A stretch of DNA of 64,000 nucleotides from positions 124,001 through 188,000 of the forward strand of contig JAVVEG010000002.1 of NCBI GenBank assembly GCA_032251455.1, given 5' to 3'. Below the pieces are notes generated by a model. The model did no database searches. It was given only the letters and a program-made list of their open reading frames with translations, and was not told the origin of the DNA. This DNA comes from JAVVEG01 sp032251455 (GTDB lineage Bacteria > Pseudomonadota > Gammaproteobacteria > Pseudomonadales > Pseudohongiellaceae). Below, piece by piece: positions 1 to 9,144 of this stretch (the first letter of the stretch is position 1; the number at the start of each line of letters is the position of its first letter). A program made the position numbers and the translations under genes.

Positions 1-2398
1 GGCTGTTGATACGGCGAATGTCAGTAGGGCCACGGCCATAGCTGGTGCTTATCAACGTGGAAACCGGGATGACCTGGCCATCGGCAGCGCGAATGGAGAT
101 ATTTTCGATATCCTGAACGCTCAGGCGGTCTTCAGGACGAAAGCGGACAGTGATATCGATCTCATCACCGTTTTCACGGAATACTCCGGCGCGGGTGCCA
201 CCGACACTGCTCTGAATGGCCTGGCTGACATCATTGAGGCTGATGCCCAGGTTGGCCATCAGTTCGCGGTTAAAACGGACATTCTGTTCGGGCTGTCCTT
301 CCAGGCGGCTCAGGTTGACACCCACGATACCGGGCAAGGTCTCTACCCGTTGACGCAAATCCTGGGCGATGAGTTCGGCCTGGTCCAGGTCGTAACCACG
401 CAATTCGATCTGAATGGCGTCATCCCCCCCCGAGCCAAACAGGCGGCGGAGAATCCACATGCCGGAGCGGGCCTGGACGCGCACGCGCATGCCGGGGATC
501 GCTGTTTCAATCCGGCTGCGGATTTCATCGGCCATGGCATTGCTGTCCATCGGGTAATTCATGTTCAGGGTTATTTCAATTTCAGCATTGCTGTTGCGGA
601 TATCGCGCATGTAGTGCTGCACTGCCTCCGGGGGCACCATGTCTTGCACAATGCTATCCATCTCCATCAGATAGGAATGCAGGATGGCGATATTGGTGCC
701 TTCGTCCATGTTCATGCTGATACCAATGGTATCGGCCTTGGTCTGTGGTGCCAGCTCATAGGAGATAAAACGCAGTCCGGAAGCAGCAAAAATCAACAGT
801 GCAGCGGTTATACCAATGATGACCAAACGGTGGCAAAGGGCCCAGCCAATAAGCTGTTCGTATTTGTGTTCAACAAACTGCAGGCCTCTTTCGAAGCGGG
901 GTGTTGGCCCAGTCGCCTCTGCATCGGGACGTATGGTCAGAAAGCGGCTGGCCAGCATGGGTACCAGTGTCAAGGCCACAAACAGAGAGCAAACCAGCGC
1001 GAATACGACGACCAGCGCCATTTCCTTGAACATGCTGCCGGTGACGGTCTGCATGAAGACCACGGGCAGGAAAATCACAATGGTAGTCAAGGTGGAGGCG
1101 ACAATGGCACCGCTTACCTGTTGCGTGCCGGTAAGAGCTGCTTCCTGCAGAGGTTTGCCATTGCGGCGCAGACGAATGATATTCTCGATCACCACGATGG
1201 CATTGTCGACAATCAGGCCCACGCCCAGTGCCAGACCGCCAAAACTCATCTGGTTCAGGCTGAGCGCATTCATGTAAAGCAGACCAAAGGTGGCGATGAT
1301 TGAAATCGGGATCGAGATACCGATAATGCCGGTAACCGACCCGTTACGAAAGAATGACAGCAGGATGATCACGGCAAGAATGCCGCCCCAGAGGGCAGAG
1401 TTGCGGACGCTGTCTATGGAATCCTGAATGAAGGTGCTCTGGTCACTGACCACCACTAGGTTCAGGTCATTGCGCTCGGCATTGATCTGATCCACTATCC
1501 GGCGCACCCCTGCCGCCACAGCAACCGTATTGGCACCGGATTGTTTGCGTATGCCCAGACGCAGGGAAGGTGTGTCGTTGACTTCGACATAACGGCCGAT
1601 ATCCTGGCGGGCAAACTGCACGTCGGCCACATCAGCAACGCGCAGGGGCACACCGCCCACCGAGCGGATGACGGTATTGCGAATCTGTTCTATATTTTCG
1701 TATTCGCCCTGGGAGCGGACATAGACTTCGCTGAGCCCGCGCTGCACATTGCCGCCGGGACGGTTGGCGTTTTCACTGTTGAGAGCCTGGGTGATGTCGC
1801 CCATGGTCAGACCGGTGGCGAGCAAACGGTCGCGGGCAACATCGATGCGCACTTCCCTGAGCACTTCGCCGAAAACATCGATGGCACCAATGCCGGGTAT
1901 CTGTTCGAAACGGCGCCGGATTTCGCGGTCCAGGACGGTGGTCAACTCCATCAGATCCCGGTCGGACTGAGCAGCGACAATAATGATCGGTGCATTATCA
2001 GGGTCAAATTTGTTGATGCGTGGGGGTTCGGCATCTTCAGGCAGGGAGTTGCGCAATCGGTCCAGTGCTTCCCGCACATCGTTGGCGGCTGCATCGAGGT
2101 TGGTGCCCTGGGCAAAACGCAAGCTGACAGAACTTTGTCCTTCCCGGGAACTGGAACTGACCTGCTCCAGGTTGGCGACGATGGAGAGTGCATTTTCCAG
2201 TGGTTCCGTGACCAGCAGTTCCATTTCTTCCGGGCCAACATTGGGATACTGGACCTGAACATTCAACTGCGGCATCTCTATGGCCGGCAGCAGGTCAACC
2301 GGCAGGAAACGGAAACCGATGGTCCCCAGGGTCACGATGATCAGGAAGATCATCGTGGTGGCTACCGGTCTGCTGATGGACTTTTCGACAATGCTCAT
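1..2398 (-). CDS. RND (HAE1-type) efflux permease, 3' end off the left edge
   Basis: Inner-membrane RND pump of the AcrB/Mdt type that would export hydrophobic compounds by proton antiport together with the adaptor encoded just upstream. About 799 codons are visible from the ATG at 2398; the family is usually 1,020-1,060 residues, so the C-terminal quarter lies outside the window. The N-terminus (MSIVEKSISRPVATTMIFLI) is a typical RND first helix, followed by the porter domain and the TM2-TM6 block. The TM4 proton-relay motif reads V-D-N-A at residues 397-400, so the second Asp of the AcrB Asp-Asp pair (407/408) is Asn here. That variant is common in one HAE1 subgroup. The start lies 16 nt after the adaptor stop, so the two genes are almost certainly one operon. 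The substrate is unknown. Long open frames on the opposite strand are shadows of this gene. Confidence 0.93.
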   Translation of the reverse strand, partial: MSIVEKSISRPVATTMIFLIIVTLGTIGFRFLPVDLLPAIEMPQLNVQVQYPNVGPEEMELLVTEPLENALSIVANLEQVSSSSREGQSSVSLRFAQGTNLDAAANDVREALDRLRNSLPEDAEPPRINKFDPDNAPIIIVAAQSDRDLMELTTVLDREIRRRFEQIPGIGAIDVFGEVLREVRIDVARDRLLATGLTMGDITQALNSENANRPGGNVQRGLSEVYVRSQGEYENIEQIRNTVIRSVGGVPLRVADVADVQFARQDIGRYVEVNDTPSLRLGIRKQSGANTVAVAAGVRRIVDQINAERNDLNLVVVSDQSTFIQDSIDSVRNSALWGGILAVIILLSFFRNGSVTGIIGISIPISIIATFGLLYMNALSLNQMSFGGLALGVGLIVDNAIVVIENIIRLRRNGKPLQEAALTGTQQVSGAIVASTLTTIVIFLPVVFMQTVTGSMFKEMALVVVFALVCSLFVALTLVPMLASRFLTIRPDAEATGPTPRFERGLQFVEHKYEQLIGWALCHRLVIIGITAALLIFAASGLRFISYELAPQTKADTIGISMNMDEGTNIAILHSYLMEMDSIVQDMVPPEAVQHYMRDIRNSNAEIEITLNMNYPMDSNAMADEIRSRIETAIPGMRVRVQARSGMWILRRLFGSGGDDAIQIELRGYDLDQAELIAQDLRQRVETLPGIVGVNLSRLEGQPEQNVRFNRELMANLGISLNDVSQAIQSSVGGTRAGVFRENGDEIDITVRFRPEDRLSVQDIENISIRAADGQVIPVSTLISTSYGRGPTDIRRINS

Positions 2399-2414
2399 GA
2401 GTAGGCTTACCTGT

Positions 2415-3800
2415 TCAACTGTGATCGTCGTTTGATTGCTGGCGCATTGATTGCTGTTTCTGGTCAATTATCTGAAACAGATCCCGGTTTTGCATCTGTT
2501 GCAACTCCATCATTCTGTCCCAGGAGATGAGTCTGGCGCGGGTTTGATTGATATCACCGGTCAGCAGGTTCTGCCCGACCGTCACCACCCAGTCACCCGC
2601 CTCGATACCCCTGACACCACTGGCCATGCGACCGTTGGCCAGAATTTGAATGGGGACAAAACTGACCGGCTGAGGGGGTGTAATCACCCCGATCCCGGCG
2701 TCACTGTTGTCATCGGCAAGTGGCTCGACCTCTTGCCCAGGCGCGGTGACCACAAACACCCCTTCGATGCCTGTGCGTGGATGCCGGTAAAAGGCACTGT
2801 TGGGAATCAGAACTGCCTGTTCACTGTTCCCGTAAAGGATATCGACAGTGATAAACATCCCCGAGCGCAGCAAACCACTGTCGTTGGCTACTTCTATCTG
2901 TGCGGTAGTGCGCATGGTGTTGGGGTCGAGGAAGGGCGATATGCGACTGATTTCAGATTGCAGGATCTGGCCTGACCAGTTCTCGGAGTACAGATTCACT
3001 GGTGTGCCCTCGGCGATGTAGGACAGCATTCTTTCCGTCAGTAAAACCTCGATCTGTATATTATCCAGATCCCCAATGGTGAACAGTGGCGTAGAGGTAT
3101 TGACCATCATGCCCCGCTCGGCGTTGCGCCGTCCGATTCGTCCGCTGACAGGAGCCCGAATGACGGTATTGGCCAATTGCAGGCGGCGCTCTTCCAGCAG
3201 CGAGGCGGCCTGGTTTTGCTGGGCAGTGCGCAGGTCAAGATCAGCCTCGGCAACGGCCACCTGGGAGGCCAGGGTTTCCAGTGCCGATTCGGTTTCCAGT
3301 TGTCGTTCCACCAGGCTCCGTGTGCGTTCCAACTGGTTTTTCAACAGCGCCAGATTGGCCTCGGCCTGCCGTGTCTGCGCTTTGGCAATTTCCAGGCCAG
3401 CTTCAGCCTGCTGAAAACGTTCCCTGAATTCCACATCACGCAGTCGCAGCAGCGGGTCGCCTTCTTTGACCAGATCTCCATTTTCCACATGGATTTCCAT
3501 CACAGGGCCGGCCACTTCGGAATAGATATCTGCCTGGTTCCTGGCGCTGACGCGTCCGGTCAGTCTCTCTTCCAGAGGCAAGGTGCCTATTCGGGCGCGC
3601 ACGACTTCCACCGAAGGGATCAGTTGCTGCCTCTGCCCAGGGGGGCCAAAACCGCCTCGTCCGGGAGGACCAAAACCACCGCCTTGTTGCGAACCTTGTT
3701 GTTGGCCAGGCGCATTATCACTGCAGGCTGTTAATGCTATAACCAGCAAGCCAAGCAGAAGGTGTCCGAGGCGTCGCGTTGGCGGTTTGGTAAACGGCAT
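2415..3800 (-). CDS. RND efflux membrane-fusion (periplasmic adaptor) lipoprotein
   Basis: Periplasmic adaptor that couples the RND permease to an outer-membrane channel; 461 residues from the chosen start. The ATG at 3800 is preferred over an extension to 3959 because it begins a clean lipoprotein signal (lipobox L-T-A-C) and has an AAGGA ribosome-binding site about 10 nt upstream. After the lipobox comes a Gly/Gln-rich linker with GFGPPGRGGF-like repeats, then a biotinyl-lipoyl half, a long alpha-helical hairpin rich in Ala/Glu/Gln (roughly residues 110-200), the second lipoyl half and beta-barrel domains. No outer-membrane channel gene is adjacent, so a shared TolC-type partner is likely (inference). 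The 276-nt gap upstream (3801-4076) should hold the promoter, but no convincing hexamers were seen. Confidence 0.93.
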   Translation of the reverse strand: MPFTKPPTRRLGHLLLGLLVIALTACSDNAPGQQQGSQQGGGFGPPGRGGFGPPGQRQQLIPSVEVVRARIGTLPLEERLTGRVSARNQADIYSEVAGPVMEIHVENGDLVKEGDPLLRLRDVEFRERFQQAEAGLEIAKAQTRQAEANLALLKNQLERTRSLVERQLETESALETLASQVAVAEADLDLRTAQQNQAASLLEERRLQLANTVIRAPVSGRIGRRNAERGMMVNTSTPLFTIGDLDNIQIEVLLTERMLSYIAEGTPVNLYSENWSGQILQSEISRISPFLDPNTMRTTAQIEVANDSGLLRSGMFITVDILYGNSEQAVLIPNSAFYRHPRTGIEGVFVVTAPGQEVEPLADDNSDAGIGVITPPQPVSFVPIQILANGRMASGVRGIEAGDWVVTVGQNLLTGDINQTRARLISWDRMMELQQMQNRDLFQIIDQKQQSMRQQSNDDHS

Positions 3801-4076
3801 GATATCTGGATCCTTTTTCAGAATGACTGAAATAGCTAGGGTCTTTACAAGCTTACGTATGGAACATGAAAATCTGTTGGTCTTGCCGGTGAAAAATGGC
3901 TGAAACAGTGCAACTGACTTGGCTACCCGATAACGGACAGTCACTGCTTTTACGCGCAAAGCTGTAGTGGAGACCTATAGTAATAGGCAATTATTACAGA
4001 ATAATGGCCTGAACGAGTCCATTCTGCGGTGAATTACGCTTAACTCCAAGCAGGCATCTGTGTCATTGTTTGTCAG

Positions 4077-5378
4077 TCAGTTGCTGGTTTGAGGTGTCAG
4101 AATCGAGCGATACACCTGATTCTTGAATTCTTCCCGGAAGCCGTTACCGTTGGCCGGAGAGATTTGGGCCATGATGATGGTCACCATGTTCTGTACCGGA
4201 TCTATCCAGAAACGTGTCCCTGCCGAGCCGTCCCACCAGACCTCACCCGGGCTGACAGTGTGGTCATAGCTCCCGGGATCAAGCGCATAGGCAAACCCGC
4301 CCAGGGTCCAGCCCGAGGCCGCCATGTAGCCATTGCGACCGATCGGCAAGAGGGCATCGGCAATGCTGTTTTCCATCAGCAGTGCGACGGTTTCAGGCTG
4401 GAGCAAACGATGGTCATCCAGCACACCGCCATTGAGAAACAGTTGGGAGAATCTGAGGAAATCGCCAGTGGTGGACAGCAGACCCACGCCTCCTTCGGCC
4501 AGGGGAACCCGCTGGGTGAAGGGAATGTCTTCCATCTGGTGGACCTGCAGTTTGCCATTGGCATCAGGACGATACACAGTTGCCAGTCGACTGGCCCGAT
4601 CCGGGTCTGCCCAGAACACGGTATCGGTCATGCCAATCGGTTCGAAGACACGTGCCTGCAGGAAGTCCTCGAAGGATTGTCCGGACCAGACTTCGATCAG
4701 GCGCCCCAGTATGGTTGCTGACAATCCATAGCGAAAGCGGGTACCTGGGTCTTCAAACAGGGGAACCCGGGCCGCATTATCAGTCATCTGGGCCAGAGTG
4801 ATGGCGCGCGAGCGAACATTTTCCGCGACATAGATGGCCGAGCTGCGACTGCCCAGGCCCGATGTATGCCGCATCAGATCGGCGACGGTAATGTCCCCCT
4901 GGCGCGCCCGCGTTTGGTTCATGTCCGGAGCCGCGGCATCCAGGAACACGCGTTGATCGGCAAATTGAGGCAGGTATTTGCTGATAGGGTCGTCAAGCTG
5001 GAACTTGCCTTCTTCCCACAGGATCATGGCGGCAAGGCTGGTGATCGGTCTGGTCATGGAATAGATGCGAAACAGGGCATCTTCCGGCATTGGGCTGACC
5101 GTGGCCAGATCCAGTTGACCCAGAGCCTGCAGGTAGACCAGCTTGCCATTGCGTGCCACGGCAGCAACGACACCGGCAAGATGGCCCTGGTCGATGTGTG
5201 CCTGCAGTTGTGTCGTTGCCAGATCAAGCCCGGCAGAGGAAAGTCCGGTGCTTTCGGGGCTGGCAGGCTCCAGATTCTGGGCCTGGGCAGGCAGGGCCAT
5301 GGCTGACAGGGTCATGAAGAACAGCAGGGTGAATATCAGGGTGTTGCCAAGCGGATATTTTTTGTCAGGCCCTTGCAT
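4077..5378 (-). CDS. Serine hydrolase of the beta-lactamase/class C esterase family
   Basis: Exported 433-residue member of the beta-lactamase/penicillin-binding-protein-like family, often esterases or peptidases rather than true beta-lactamases. A signal peptide (N-terminal KK, hydrophobic core, A-Q-A cut near residue 33) places it in the periplasm. The first active-site motif reads S-M-T-R at residues 107-110: the nucleophile Ser is present, but the usual Lys is Arg (codon AGA). The Tyr motif reads Y-G-L-S in F-R-Y-G-L-S, and the third motif is G-S-A-G-T-R-F-W. These resemble a large family of uncharacterised hydrolases, in some of which Arg may occur naturally. It is transcribed towards the RND operon but separated by 276 nt. 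Substrate unknown. Confidence 0.85.
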   Translation of the reverse strand: MQGPDKKYPLGNTLIFTLLFFMTLSAMALPAQAQNLEPASPESTGLSSAGLDLATTQLQAHIDQGHLAGVVAAVARNGKLVYLQALGQLDLATVSPMPEDALFRIYSMTRPITSLAAMILWEEGKFQLDDPISKYLPQFADQRVFLDAAAPDMNQTRARQGDITVADLMRHTSGLGSRSSAIYVAENVRSRAITLAQMTDNAARVPLFEDPGTRFRYGLSATILGRLIEVWSGQSFEDFLQARVFEPIGMTDTVFWADPDRASRLATVYRPDANGKLQVHQMEDIPFTQRVPLAEGGVGLLSTTGDFLRFSQLFLNGGVLDDHRLLQPETVALLMENSIADALLPIGRNGYMAASGWTLGGFAYALDPGSYDHTVSPGEVWWDGSAGTRFWIDPVQNMVTIIMAQISPANGNGFREEFKNQVYRSILTPQTSN

Positions 5379-5440
5379 GGGATGCCCTCTTGTTCTGGTC
5401 TGTTATTGTCTGGATAGGATCCAGAGTCCGGAAAACCCGC

Positions 5441-6532
5441 TCACACATTGAAACGAAAGTGTATGACATCCCCGTCCTGGACAACATAGTCCTTGCCTTC
5501 AAGCCGCCATTTGCCTGCTTCCTTGGCGCCTTGCTCCCCTTTATTGCCGATGAAGTCAGTGTAGGCAATGACTTCGGCGCGAATGAAACCGCGTTCGAAA
5601 TCCGTGTGGATGACCGCTGCGGCCTGTGGTGCAGTGGCTCCCTTTCTGACCGTCCAGGCACGCACTTCCTTCACCCCGGCGGTGAAATAGGTTTGCAGGC
5701 CGAGCAGTTTGTAGCCGGCGCGAATCACCCGGTCAAGCCCAGGTTCGGACATGCCCATATCCTGAAGGAATTCGGCTTTTTCGCTGTTTTCCAGCTCGGC
5801 AATCTCGGATTCCAGTTTGTTGCAGATAACAACCACCTCGGCGCCTTCCGCTGCGGCAATGGCATTGACCCGGTCCAGATGTGGGTTGTTCTCGAAACCC
5901 TCCTCATCGACATTGGCGATATACAGGGTCGGTTTAACCGTCAGCAGATGAAGCCCATGGATGTCGGCAAGCTCTGCTGCATCCAGGCCGAGTGTGCGTA
6001 CGGGGTTGGCACCATCGAGATGATCCCGCAATCGTTCAAACAGGGCGACCTGGCGCACGGCATCCTTGTCACCGCCCTTGGCAATGCGGCTGAGACGGTT
6101 GATTCCCTTTTCGACACTGTCCAGGTCTGCCAGGGCCAATTCGGTATTGATTACCTCGATATCAGCCTGCGGATTGATCTGGTCGGCCACATGCACCACA
6201 TTGCTGTCCTCGAAACAACGCACCACATGAGCAATGGCATCGGTTTCGCGGATATTGGCCAGGAATTGGTTGCCCAGTCCTTCACCCTGTGATGCGCCGG
6301 CAACCAGCCCGGCAATATCGACAAATTCCATGCTGGTTGGCACCACTTTGTGTGGTTTGACAATGGCTGCCAGGGCGTCCAAACGCGGGTCCGGCATCGG
6401 TACCAGGCCGGAATTGGGCTCAATGGTACAGAAAGGGAAATTCTCGGCAGCGATGCCTGCCTGGGTCAAGGCATTGAACAGTGTTGATTTGCCCACGTTG
6501 GGCAGTCCTACGATGCCGCATTTGAAACCCAT
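5441..6532 (-). CDS. ychF: Redox-regulated ribosome-associated ATPase YchF (OLA1 family)
   Basis: P-loop ATPase of the Obg-related YchF/OLA1 family, which binds the ribosome and is linked to the oxidative stress response. The chosen ATG at 6532 gives 363 residues, the same length as E. coli YchF; the upstream in-frame extension has no family match. The N-terminus reads MGFKCGIVGLPNVGKSTLFN with the G1 motif GLPNVGKS, and the C-terminal TGS-type domain ends in D-V-I-H-F-R-F-N-V as in orthologues. An AAGGA site lies upstream. It begins 17 nt after pth, the usual pth-ychF pairing, so it is probably cotranscribed. Confidence 0.97.
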   Translation of the reverse strand: MGFKCGIVGLPNVGKSTLFNALTQAGIAAENFPFCTIEPNSGLVPMPDPRLDALAAIVKPHKVVPTSMEFVDIAGLVAGASQGEGLGNQFLANIRETDAIAHVVRCFEDSNVVHVADQINPQADIEVINTELALADLDSVEKGINRLSRIAKGGDKDAVRQVALFERLRDHLDGANPVRTLGLDAAELADIHGLHLLTVKPTLYIANVDEEGFENNPHLDRVNAIAAAEGAEVVVICNKLESEIAELENSEKAEFLQDMGMSEPGLDRVIRAGYKLLGLQTYFTAGVKEVRAWTVRKGATAPQAAAVIHTDFERGFIRAEVIAYTDFIGNKGEQGAKEAGKWRLEGKDYVVQDGDVIHFRFNV

Positions 6533-6549
6533 GATGTGATCCTTGCTGA

Positions 6550-7140
6550 TTAACTGCTTGCTGAATGGAGTCTGTGCATGGCTTGTTCCCATTGCCCATT
6601 CACAGCCAGAGGCATGACGGCAATGGCATCATCGATGCTGTGTTGAATGATGTCGGCCTCTTTGCTGGAAGGATCGCTGAGTACGAAACCTGCGACCAGG
6701 GATTTGTCTCCTGGATGACCAACACCAATACGCAGGCGATGGAAATCACGGGCTCCACCCAGGGCATTGATGATGTCACGGATGCCGTTGTGACCGCCGT
6801 GCCCGCCACCGAATTTGAAGCGGGTGATTCCCGGCTGGAAATCGATTTCATCATAGGCGACGAGCATGTTCTGTGGGGCGATGGCGAAATACTTGCACAA
6901 GGCTGCGACCGACTGACCGCTGCGGTTCATGAAGGTGGTCGGAAACAGCAGTCTGAGTTCTTGATTGCCCAGGGTAATGCGTCCGCTGTCACCGAAGAAT
7001 TTGCCTTCATTGCGCAACTCACCACCATGGAGATGACACAAGCGAGAGAGGAACCAGAGACCGGCATTGTGTCGGTTATTGCGGTATTGCGGGCCAGGGT
7101 TACCCAGCCCGACAATCAGCTTGAGGACATCATCCTGCAT
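6550..7140 (-). CDS. pth: Peptidyl-tRNA hydrolase
   Basis: Releases tRNA from peptidyl-tRNA that drops off the ribosome. 196 residues from the ATG at 7140; a TTG start at 7170 would add ten residues but is less likely, because the family starts a few residues before the L-I-V-G-L-G-N-P-G motif. The catalytic His is H24 in R-N-N-R-H-N-A-G, and the T-F-M-N-R-S-G and F-G-G-G-H-G-G-H-N-G motifs are present. It sits between rplY and ychF, a classical order. Confidence 0.97.
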   Translation of the reverse strand: MQDDVLKLIVGLGNPGPQYRNNRHNAGLWFLSRLCHLHGGELRNEGKFFGDSGRITLGNQELRLLFPTTFMNRSGQSVAALCKYFAIAPQNMLVAYDEIDFQPGITRFKFGGGHGGHNGIRDIINALGGARDFHRLRIGVGHPGDKSLVAGFVLSDPSSKEADIIQHSIDDAIAVMPLAVNGQWEQAMHRLHSASS

Positions 7141-7181
7141 GACAGTTTCCCGCGCATTCTCTGCCGACAAAGGCCTGCGGC

Positions 7182-7820
7182 TTACTCTGCGTCTTTTTCC
7201 GACTCATCGTCGGCCTCTTCATCGGTACTGCTGCCACCGCGTGGAGGCTGAACAGTGACCACGGCATTGTCTGCGTCATGACCATGTGTCAAATCCACAC
7301 TGCTGACACCTTTCGGGAAGTTGATGCCGGAAATATGAACCGTTTCGCCCACGTCGACATTGCTCATATCCACTACCAGGTACTCTGGCAGATCCTTGGG
7401 CAGACAGACGATCTCGATTTCAGTCAGTGCCTTGATGATGCTGCCACCACCCAGTTTGACCCCCTTGCACTTGTCTTCATTAAGAAAGTGAACAGGCACC
7501 TTGACATGAATTGTCTGTTTGGCGCTGACCCGCAGAAAGTCGGCATGCAGGATGCGCGGTTTGGCTGGGTGGCGTTGCAGATCCTTGATAACTACCTGTT
7601 CGGCTTTGCCTTCAACCGAGAGCTTGATGATGTGCGAGAAAAACGCTTCATTGCTGACCGCCTTCAAAATATCCTTGTGCGGGATAGCGATGGAAACGGC
7701 AGGTTTGCCCGCACCGTACACCACGGCGGGGACCAGATCAGCCAGGCGGCGCAGGCGGCGGCTCGCACCTTTCCCCAGATCCGCGCGGGCTGTTGCATTC
7801 AGTTCAAAGTCATTCGACAT
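7182..7820 (-). CDS. rplY: 50S ribosomal protein L25 / Ctc family
   Basis: 5S-rRNA-binding ribosomal protein of the long Ctc/TL5 form, 212 residues. The N-terminal L25 domain covers about residues 1-95 and the TL5-like C-terminal domain about 100-190. The protein ends in a strongly acidic tail (STDEEADDESEKDAE), a common feature of long forms. The ATG at 7820 (MSNDFELNATARADLGKGAS) is chosen because the start matches the family. It follows prs after an intergenic hairpin terminator and precedes pth by 41 nt, so prs read-through and a separate promoter are both possible. Confidence 0.96.
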   Translation of the reverse strand: MSNDFELNATARADLGKGASRRLRRLADLVPAVVYGAGKPAVSIAIPHKDILKAVSNEAFFSHIIKLSVEGKAEQVVIKDLQRHPAKPRILHADFLRVSAKQTIHVKVPVHFLNEDKCKGVKLGGGSIIKALTEIEIVCLPKDLPEYLVVDMSNVDVGETVHISGINFPKGVSSVDLTHGHDADNAVVTVQPPRGGSSTDEEADDESEKDAE

Positions 7821-7875
7821 GACAGATTCTCCAGTCAATCTGTTGTGGCTTGCGACCAGCACAACAACAGTTGTT

Positions 7876-7900
7876 AATAAAAGATCCGCCGCAGCGGATC
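7876..7900 (-). terminator. Rho-independent terminator between prs and rplY
   Basis: On the minus strand the sequence forms a perfect 7-bp stem GATCCGC / GCGGATC with a 4-nt TGCG loop (7883-7900), followed at once by TTTTATT (7876-7882). It lies 52 nt after the prs stop and 55 nt before the rplY ATG. It should end or attenuate prs transcription, making rplY expression partly independent. Confidence 0.8.
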
Positions 7901-7952
7901 CTGTGGTGCCGGCAGCATGATTGCTGGCCGGTTTTCCGGGCGTAATGCGGGT

Positions 7953-8903
7953 TCAGGTATTGTCAAACATTGCGCTGACGGATTCTTCGTTGCTGACCCG
8001 GCGGATCGATTCCGCCAGCAGCTTGGCCATGCTCAATTGGCGGACACGCTTGCATTTTTTGAACTCCTCGGACAGAGGAATGGTGTCTGTGACAACCAGG
8101 GAATCCAGAGCTGAATCGCTGATGTTGTTAAGGGCATTGCCGGAAAGCACTGGATGCGTACAGTACGCTACCACGCGGGTGGCGCCATGCTCTTTCAGTG
8201 CGGCGGCGGCCTTGCACAGGGTGCCGGCGGTGTCCACCATGTCATCGACAATCAGGCAGGTACGGTCACTGACCTCGCCAATGATATGCATGACCTGAGC
8301 CTCATTGGCCTGTGGACGGCGCTTGTCGATAATGGCCAGGTCTACATTCAGCTGCTTGGCCACGGCCCTGGCCCTGACCACCCCGCCGACATCGGGAGAG
8401 ACAACAATCAGGTTTTCATAATTCTGGCGTTCGATGTCATCGGTCAACAAGGGTGAACCATACACATTATCTACCGGAATGCTGAAAAAACCCTGAATCT
8501 GCTCTGCATGCAGGTCAACCGTCAGTACGCGATTCACCCCCACGGCAACGATCATGTCGGCTACCACCTTGGCGCTGATAGCCACCCGGGCAGAGCGCAC
8601 GCGGCGATCCTGACGGGCATAACCGAAATAGGGGATGACGGCCGTGATCCGGTTGGCAGAAGCGCGATGCATGGCATCTGCCATCAACAGCAGCTCCATC
8701 AGGCTGTCATTGGTGGGCACACAGGTGGGTTGAATAATGAATACATCCTTGCCGCGCACGTTTTCGCGAATTTCTACCGAAATCTCACCATCGCTGAATT
8801 TGCCGACACTGGCTTCTCCGACTGGAATACCGATGTGCCTGGCGATACTGTCTGCCAGAGCCGGGTTGGCATTACCGGTGAATACCATCAGATTGTTAGC
8901 CAT
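7953..8903 (-). CDS. prs: Ribose-phosphate pyrophosphokinase (PRPP synthetase)
   Basis: Makes 5-phosphoribosyl 1-pyrophosphate from ribose 5-phosphate and ATP for purine, pyrimidine, histidine and NAD synthesis. 316 residues from the ATG at 8903 (E. coli Prs is 315). The PRPP-binding loop is seen as D-D-M-V-D-T-A-G-T, and the ATP/flexible-loop region as Y-A-R-Q-D-R-R. An open frame continues upstream to 9026, but it runs into the tRNA gene and lacks family similarity. It lies 91 nt downstream of tRNA-Gln, in the standard ispE-tRNA-prs order. Confidence 0.97.
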   Translation of the reverse strand: MANNLMVFTGNANPALADSIARHIGIPVGEASVGKFSDGEISVEIRENVRGKDVFIIQPTCVPTNDSLMELLLMADAMHRASANRITAVIPYFGYARQDRRVRSARVAISAKVVADMIVAVGVNRVLTVDLHAEQIQGFFSIPVDNVYGSPLLTDDIERQNYENLIVVSPDVGGVVRARAVAKQLNVDLAIIDKRRPQANEAQVMHIIGEVSDRTCLIVDDMVDTAGTLCKAAAALKEHGATRVVAYCTHPVLSGNALNNISDSALDSLVVTDTIPLSEEFKKCKRVRQLSMAKLLAESIRRVSNEESVSAMFDNT

Positions 8904-8994
8904 GAATTCCTTACCTTTGGGCTGTCGGGTACCAGCTGCATGCGATCGCAAAGAACTGGCAATGAACCTGTTCATCAGACAGATTCCGGGAAAA

Positions 8995-9070
8995 TGGCTG
9001 GGGTGGCTGGACTCGAACCAACGCATGCAAGGATCAAAACCTTGTGCCTTACCAACTTGGCGACACCCCA
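8995..9070 (-). tRNA. tRNA-Gln (anticodon TTG)
   Basis: A 76-nt cloverleaf on the minus strand, including an encoded CCA end. The acceptor TGGGGTG pairs perfectly with CACCCCA, followed by discriminator G and CCA. The anticodon arm is CAAGG-TTTTGAT-CCTTG, giving anticodon TTG. The T arm is GCGTTGGTTCGAGTCCAGC-like with the GTTCGA loop. Position between ispE and prs matches many gammaproteobacteria. An AT-rich tract with TAAAAT lies about 15 nt upstream and could be its -10 box, but no good -35 was found. Confidence 0.97.
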
Positions 9071-9144
9071 GTAACTTGCGTATTTTAAGTCAAATAAAAT
9101 GCGATTGCCCATGGCCTTCGCACAGCTTGCTCCGCAGGAGCCTG

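Noticed and set aside
350..2404. Long plus-strand open frames (317 and 287 codons) opposite the RND permease
   Set aside because: The minus strand gives a continuous, well-conserved RND protein through the whole region; the plus frames have low-complexity His/Gln/Asp composition typical of antisense shadows.
9129..9141. Hairpin after ispE as a terminator
   Set aside because: The 5-bp stem has no following T-run on the minus strand.
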